From Proteles cristata cristata (taxonomy: Eukaryota; Chordata; Mammalia; Carnivora; Hyaenidae), in assembly GCA_017311185.1 (NCBI GenBank), contig JAESUZ010000127.1, positions 1,798,001 to 1,862,000 of the forward strand: a stretch of 64,000 nt of DNA, written 5' to 3'. The notes under the pieces were generated by a model. It worked only from the letters and a program-made list of their open reading frames with translations. It did not search any database and was not told where the DNA came from. Below, piece by piece: positions 59,743-64,000 of this stretch. Each line of letters begins with the position of its first letter. Positions within the stretch are counted from its first letter, which is position 1. The position numbers and the translations under genes were made by a program.

Positions 59743-59958
59743 AGGGAGCCTGGGTAGCTCAGTCAGTTAAGCGTCTGACTTTGGCTCAGGTCATGATCTC
59801 ATGGTGCTCAGACTCTGTGCTGAGAGCTAGCTCAGAGCCCGGAGCCTCCTTCAGATTCTGTATCTCCCTCCCTCTCTGATCCTCCCCTGCTCACACTATC
59901 TCTCTCTCTCTCTCTCTCTCTTCCTCAGAAATAAATAAAAACATTAAAAAAATAAAAT
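59743..59958 (+). mobile_element. CAN-SINE with perfect 12-bp target duplication
   Basis: AGGGAGCCTGGGTAGCTCAG head. A short deletion removes most of the B-box region (ATGGTGCTCAGACTCTG). TC-rich run and AGAAATAAATAAAAAC tail. aattgttgtccc at 59731-59742 and 59959-59970. Confidence 0.97.
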
Positions 59959-59969
59959 AATTGTTGTCC

Positions 59970-60840
59970 CTATCTTGAGGATTTCTCTGTACTCCCGTGT
60001 TTACTGCAGCCTTGTTCACAATAGTTAAGACATGAAAGCAATCTGAATGGATAAAGAAAATGTAGTGTGTATGTGTATTTTCTATGTGTGTTCACATGTG
60101 TATAATGGAATACTACTCAGCATTAAAAATAAAAAAGGAAATCCTGCCATTTGTGACAACATAGACAGGTCTTGAGGTTATCATGCTAAGTGAAATGAGC
60201 CAGACAGAAAAAGACAAATATTATATGATCTCACTTATATAGGTTTTCCCTGCCATCTGAATGTAGAATATTCTAATGAAACATTCATAAGCTGAAACAG
60301 CATAAAGTGAAGAAGTGATTATCATTAATTCATATGGAAAAATTTTGATCATTCCCAGACCTAAAAAATAATCTCTCTTAGGCTTTCCTGATACCTTCAG
60401 ATAAATTCTAGAAACAGATGCACAAAATAAGCTGAGATAAAGCACAGATGCTCATAGACACAGTTCAAATCTGGCTCCCTGCAAAACAAATAATGAACCC
60501 ACTTTTTGCTTTTCACCTTTATTTTTTTGTGAAAGCAAAAGTCCTCTTCCGGTTTATCACACTTAGCAAAAACAGGTACTAATATAGGTCTTTTGTTAAA
60601 GTGATGTGGCATAACATGAACTTACAAAAAGCAGGGGATAACTGAATTTAGAATCTAAAAAAAATGAACTCAGTGAAATGGAGAGTTGAATGATGATTGC
60701 CAAAGAACGGCAGTGGGGGAAATGGAGAGAATGATGGTCAGAGGATATGAACTTTTACTTATAAAATGAATAAGGCTTGAAGATGTAATGTATAATATAG
60801 TGATTATATTATACACTTGAAAGCTGCTAAGAGAGAGAAG
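59970..60840 (+). mobile_element. L1 relic, plus strand, split by a MITE-like insert
   Basis: Left part 59985-60240: L1 ORF2 end (TTTACTGCAGCCTTGTTCACAATAG, GGAATACTACTCAGCATTAAAA, TGATCTCACTTATAT). Right part 60646-60830: its 3' UTR (AGAATCTAAAAAAAATGAACTC, GTATAATATAGTGATTATATTATACACTTGAAA). The two parts abut once 60241-60645 is removed. Confidence 0.75.
60241..60645. mobile_element. Tigger-like nonautonomous DNA transposon (MITE) in the L1
   Basis: About 400 bases that interrupt continuous L1 text. The ends GGTTTTCCCTGCC and the reverse complement of GGCAGGGGATAACTG-like text are imperfect inverted repeats. Subterminal text (GCTGAAACAGCATAAAGTGAAG, GTGATGTGGCATAACATG) recalls carnivore Tigger MITEs. 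No transposase. Confidence 0.55.
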
Positions 60841-60842
60841 AT

Positions 60843-61050
60843 CTTTTTAAAAAAAAATAAAGTTTATTTATTTTGAGAGAAAGCACAAGTGGAAGAGGTA
60901 CAGAGAGAGAAGGAGAGAGAGAATCCCAAGCAGGCTCCACAGCATCAGCACACAGCCTGATGCAGGGCTTGATCTCATGAACTATGAGATCATGACCTGA
61001 GCTTAAATCAACAGTTAGATGCTTATCTGACTGAGTCATCCAAGTGCCCC
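60843..61050 (-). mobile_element. CAN-SINE, minus strand
   Basis: AAAGTTTATTTATTTTGAGAG start, AATCCCAAGCAGGCTCC, GATCATGACCTGAGC, ending CTGAGTCATCCAAGTGCCCC. It sits at the end of the L1 relic. Confidence 0.94.
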
Positions 61051-61729
61051 AAGAGTAGAACTTAAATAATGTCTCCACACATAGAGGAAAAGCTAAAGAT
61101 GAAAAAAAGTGCTGTCCTATTGGGAAAATTAATATGTCACACACGACTTAGTATTTCAGTGCCTCAGATGTTCTTCTAAATGGTCTACCTTTACTTCTGT
61201 TCATTTTAAGAAGCGCTAGCTTGAAATTGACAAGACAAGGAATGACAGAGCAAATCTGCCCCAAATCCCCAAACAAGTTTGATTTTGCATATAATACAAA
61301 AGATAAAAATTACTGATAAATCTTGACTTTGCTCCTTTAAGTCATTACTCCAGAACACTAAAGAAAATTGTTCAACTGAAATGAACTACAAGTTGTTTAT
61401 GTGACTGTCTGAGAATAATACATCAAAGAATATTATGATTCCTCATAAACTGACAGGGAAAACAATTTATTAGTAATAGCCTTGAAAGGATTAAAAAACT
61501 GTTGGAGATTGTGTTTGAAATATACATCTGCATCACTGAACTGAACAATTTATATCAATAATTTACGATCACACTATTTTTTATTAAATGGTCATATTAG
61601 CTTTTATAAGCATATTGGGAATTATTGCAAACTGAATTTCATGTACAATATACATGTATTTCACAGTACTTTGTGTTTTTTTGCATTTTAAGGACATTAC
61701 TAGATGTGTAACTGATCCTTTTTTTTTCA
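61051..61729. other. Intergenic AT-rich sequence
   Basis: Nothing recognised. Confidence 0.5.
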
Positions 61730-62077
61730 TTTATTTTTTACACAAACTTTTATTTTTGAACAGTTTTGGATTTATAAATAAGTTGAGAATCCAGAGATTT
61801 CCCATATAACCCATGCCCAGTTTTCCCCTATTGTCAACATTTTATATGATAGACTTGTTATAATTAATATTGACATATTATTAACTAAAGTGCATAAGTT
61901 ATTCAAACTTCCTTACTTTCAACCTGATACCTTTTTCTGTTCTTGGATTCCATTCAGAATATCATGTTGTATTTAGTCATTATATCTGCTCAGGCTCCTT
62001 TTGGCTTTGACAGTCCCTCCAGCTTTCCCTGGTTTTGATGACCTTGATAATTTGGGGAAATACTGGTTAGGTATTTT

Positions 62078-62296
62078 TTTTTATTTTAATGATTTTTTTT
62101 TTGAGAGAGAAAGAAAGAAAGAAAGAGAGAGTGTGTGTGTGCCGGGGAGGGACAGAGAGGAGACCCAGAATCTGAAGCAGGGTCCAAGCTCTAAGCTGTC
62201 AGCACAGAGCCTGACACGGGGCTTGAACTCATGACCTGTGAGATCATGACCTGAGCTGAAGTCTGTCACTCAACAACTGAGCCACTCAGAAGCCCC
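62078..62296 (-). mobile_element. CAN-SINE, minus strand, 10-bp target duplication
   Basis: T-rich start, GAGAGAGAAAGAAAG run, GAGCCTGACACGGGGC, ending AACTGAGCCACTCAGAAGCCCC. taggtatttt at 62068-62077 and 62297-62306. Confidence 0.95.
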
Positions 62297-62562
62297 TAGG
62301 TATTTTGTAGAATGTCCCTCAATTGGGACTTGCCTGAAATTTTTCTTAGGAGTAGAGTGGAGTTATAGGATTTTCTGAGGATGACTACAGAGGTTGTGTC
62401 CTTTTTATCACATTGTATTAAGGCTAAATATGATCAGTGTGACTCAATGCTGTTGATGTTAACCTTCATCACCTGGCTGAGACAGTGTTTGTCTGGGTTC
62501 TCCACTATAAAGTTACCCCCTTTTTCTCTTTCCACACTCTTACTCTTTGAAAGGAAATCACC

Positions 62563-63007
62563 GTATTAGGTTGCTAGGGCTGCTCTTACAAACTACCACT
62601 AACTGGTTGGCTTAAACATCAGAAATGTATTGTCTCAACATTCTGGAGGCAAGAAAGTCCAAGATTAAGGGATCAGCAGTGTCCCCCTTTGAGGGTGATG
62701 AAGGAGAATTTGTTCTATGATTTTTCCTAGTTTCTGGTGCTTGTAGGAGTCTTTGGAATTCTTTGTATACATATTGCCTACATGTCTTCCTTCATGTTCA
62801 CTTGGCTTTCTCACTGTGCTTATATCTTGTCCAATTTTCCTGATTTTGAAAGGACACTAGTTAGATTAGAAGCCTACCCCACTCCAGTAGAGCCTCATTT
62901 TAGTTACATTTGCAAGACTCTACTCCCAAATAAAGTCAAATTCTGAAGTACTGGGAGCTAGGACCTTACCATAGGAAGTTTTGGGGGACATGATTCAACC
63001 CATAACA
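62563..63007 (-). mobile_element. MaLR-type solo LTR (MLT1/MST-like), minus strand
   Basis: The + strand starts GTATTAGGTTGCTAGGGCTGC and ends GACATGATTCAACCCATAACA, the reverse complement of a TGTTATGGGTTGAA start. Between are AACATCAGAAATGTATTGTCTC, GAAAGGACACTAG and AATAAAGTCAAATTCTGAAGTACTGG, all in family order. About 445 bp, so near full length. No internal coding region beside it; an old solo LTR. Confidence 0.75.
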
Positions 63008-63209
63008 CTTAAAGGTGTGGAATTATAGTTTTATTTATATTAGTATGGAACTCATTTGTACCCACTTTGTACTTAGTACTATAATCCGATACAACTTTGT
63101 TTTGTTGCTCAGCTTTGGCCATTTGGAGCTCTTTTATTTGGCTTCTATGTCCCTTTAACATACTCCCATCAAAAGTTATGCTTTTTACTTAAAAACTTAG
63201 CATTTCCTT

Positions 63210-63430
63210 GGGAGCCTGGGTGGTTCAGTTGGTTAAGCGTCTGACTCTTGATTTCAGCTCAGATCATGATCTCACAGTTCTGGAGCTCAGGCCCTGCACT
63301 GGGCTCCACAGGGCATCACAGGGCCTGCTTGGGATTTTTTTTTCTCTCTCTCTGCCCCTCCCCTACTCATTCTCTCTCCCACTGTCTCTCTTTCTCTCTC
63401 TCAAAATAAATAAATAAACATTAAGAAAAT
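63210..63430 (+). mobile_element. CAN-SINE, plus strand
   Basis: TGGGAGCCTGGGTGGTTCAG head, TTTCAGCTCAGATCATGATC, a T run before the TC-rich region, AAATAAATAAATAAAC tail. Confidence 0.95.
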
Positions 63431-64000
63431 TTTAAAGAAATTAGAATTTCGTCATAGTCTCTGACACCACAAAGTGCTCCAGACTTTTCTTGTATATTTC
63501 CTGTCCCAGTGTGATTATCAACCCTTTCTCCAAGAACTCCAGGAGCCCTGGATCCTTTCATTGAGAGTGCTTTCAACAACCAGGATAGGTCACTAGCTGT
63601 GCTCAGTGCTAGTGAGTTGCTTCTAGCTGAGGAAGAAAGAACATACATGTTCTATATATACATGGGATATACTATCCCAGCTATATATATACGCATATCT
63701 ATACATACTTCCATATGTAACCATTTGAATCTATATTCAGCTAGATGAGTTCATTCTACTGTCTCCAACTCCAATACACTACATGCATCATTCTAGCCCC
63801 TTCCTCTTCCTCATCTCTAACTTTCTACTACAACAGCGAGAAACCTGACACCTACCACCTACCATCCATTCACTTAATTGTCAACCCTAGTATTCATTTA
63901 TAGCAGTCTTCCATTTACTTTTAATCCACAAAATCATTGTAGTATAAATATTTATAAACCAATCATAAATATTTAAATATGCAAAAATCCCACACAGCAA
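63431..64000. other. Intergenic, nothing recognised
   Basis: Short TATATA runs near 63650-63700. No gene or clear repeat before the right edge. Confidence 0.5.

Larger units (their letters stand above)
61730..63205 (-). mobile_element. Ancient L1M relic, inverted, host of an LTR and a SINE
   Basis: Reversed L1M 3' UTR-type text: AACAGTTTTGGATTTATAAATAAG, CCCATGCCCAGTTTTCCCC, GGGACTTGCCTGAAATTTTTC, CATCACCTGGCTGAGACAG, and, beyond the LTR, GCTCAGCTTTGGCCATTTGGAGC and CCTTTAACATACTCCC. Decayed. Interrupted by the SINE at 62078 and the LTR at 62563. Confidence 0.6.

Overview
This window is nuclear DNA from a carnivoran mammal, most likely a cat (Felidae). The main evidence is about 30 copies of a tRNA-Lys-derived SINE whose head reads GGGGCGCCTGGGTGGCT and whose tail is a TC-rich stretch followed by AAATAAATAAA. 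This matches the feliform CAN-SINE (SINEC_Fc) type. LINE-1 3' ends of carnivore type, mammal-wide MIR, L2, MER5 and MaLR relics, and many AC/GT microsatellites agree with this. There are no bacterial-style genes, operons, CRISPR arrays or rRNA genes.

Only one gene can be supported. Two exons on the + strand (11390-11447 and 15805-16151) join in matching phase and encode the C-terminus of a death-domain protein, most likely DTHD1. The 58-base exon has a strong acceptor and a GT donor. The second exon holds a complete death domain and the stop codon, followed by a 3' UTR with AATAAA signals near 16570 and 16636. Positions 1-11389 would then be an upstream intron of the same gene, with earlier exons off the left edge. 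Everything after about 16.7 kb looks intergenic and gene-poor, which fits the long gene-poor interval next to DTHD1 in other mammals (remembered synteny, not checked here).

Layout. 1-11.4 kb: intron with a Tigger-type DNA transposon holding two SINEs (2.3-3.1 kb), more SINEs, an (ATAA)n array and an old inverted L1 relic. 11.4-16.7 kb: the two exons, the intron between them and the 3' UTR; the intron has a coding-like stretch split by a SINE (12.2-12.6 kb). 17-41 kb: SINEs with clear target-site duplications, MIR/L2/MER5 fossils, MaLR-type LTR relics and a decayed L1M (36.8-37.9 kb). 41-43 kb: a 5'-truncated + strand L1 with a 13-bp target-site duplication, carrying two SINEs. 49-54 kb: an LTR relic with a SINE in it, then two L1 3' ends meeting tail to tail. 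56.8-58.8 kb: a 5'-inverted (twin-primed) L1 with a second short L1 nested in its inverted arm. 60-63 kb: an L1 relic split by a possible Tigger-like MITE, then an old L1M carrying a MaLR LTR and two SINEs.

I found no convincing new biological system. The items most worth a second look are the death-domain exon pair, the twin-primed L1, a perfect 15-bp foldback beside an imperfect local duplication at 43.3 kb, a poly(A) tract flanked by a direct repeat at 53.5 kb, and the split coding-like stretch at 12.2 kb.
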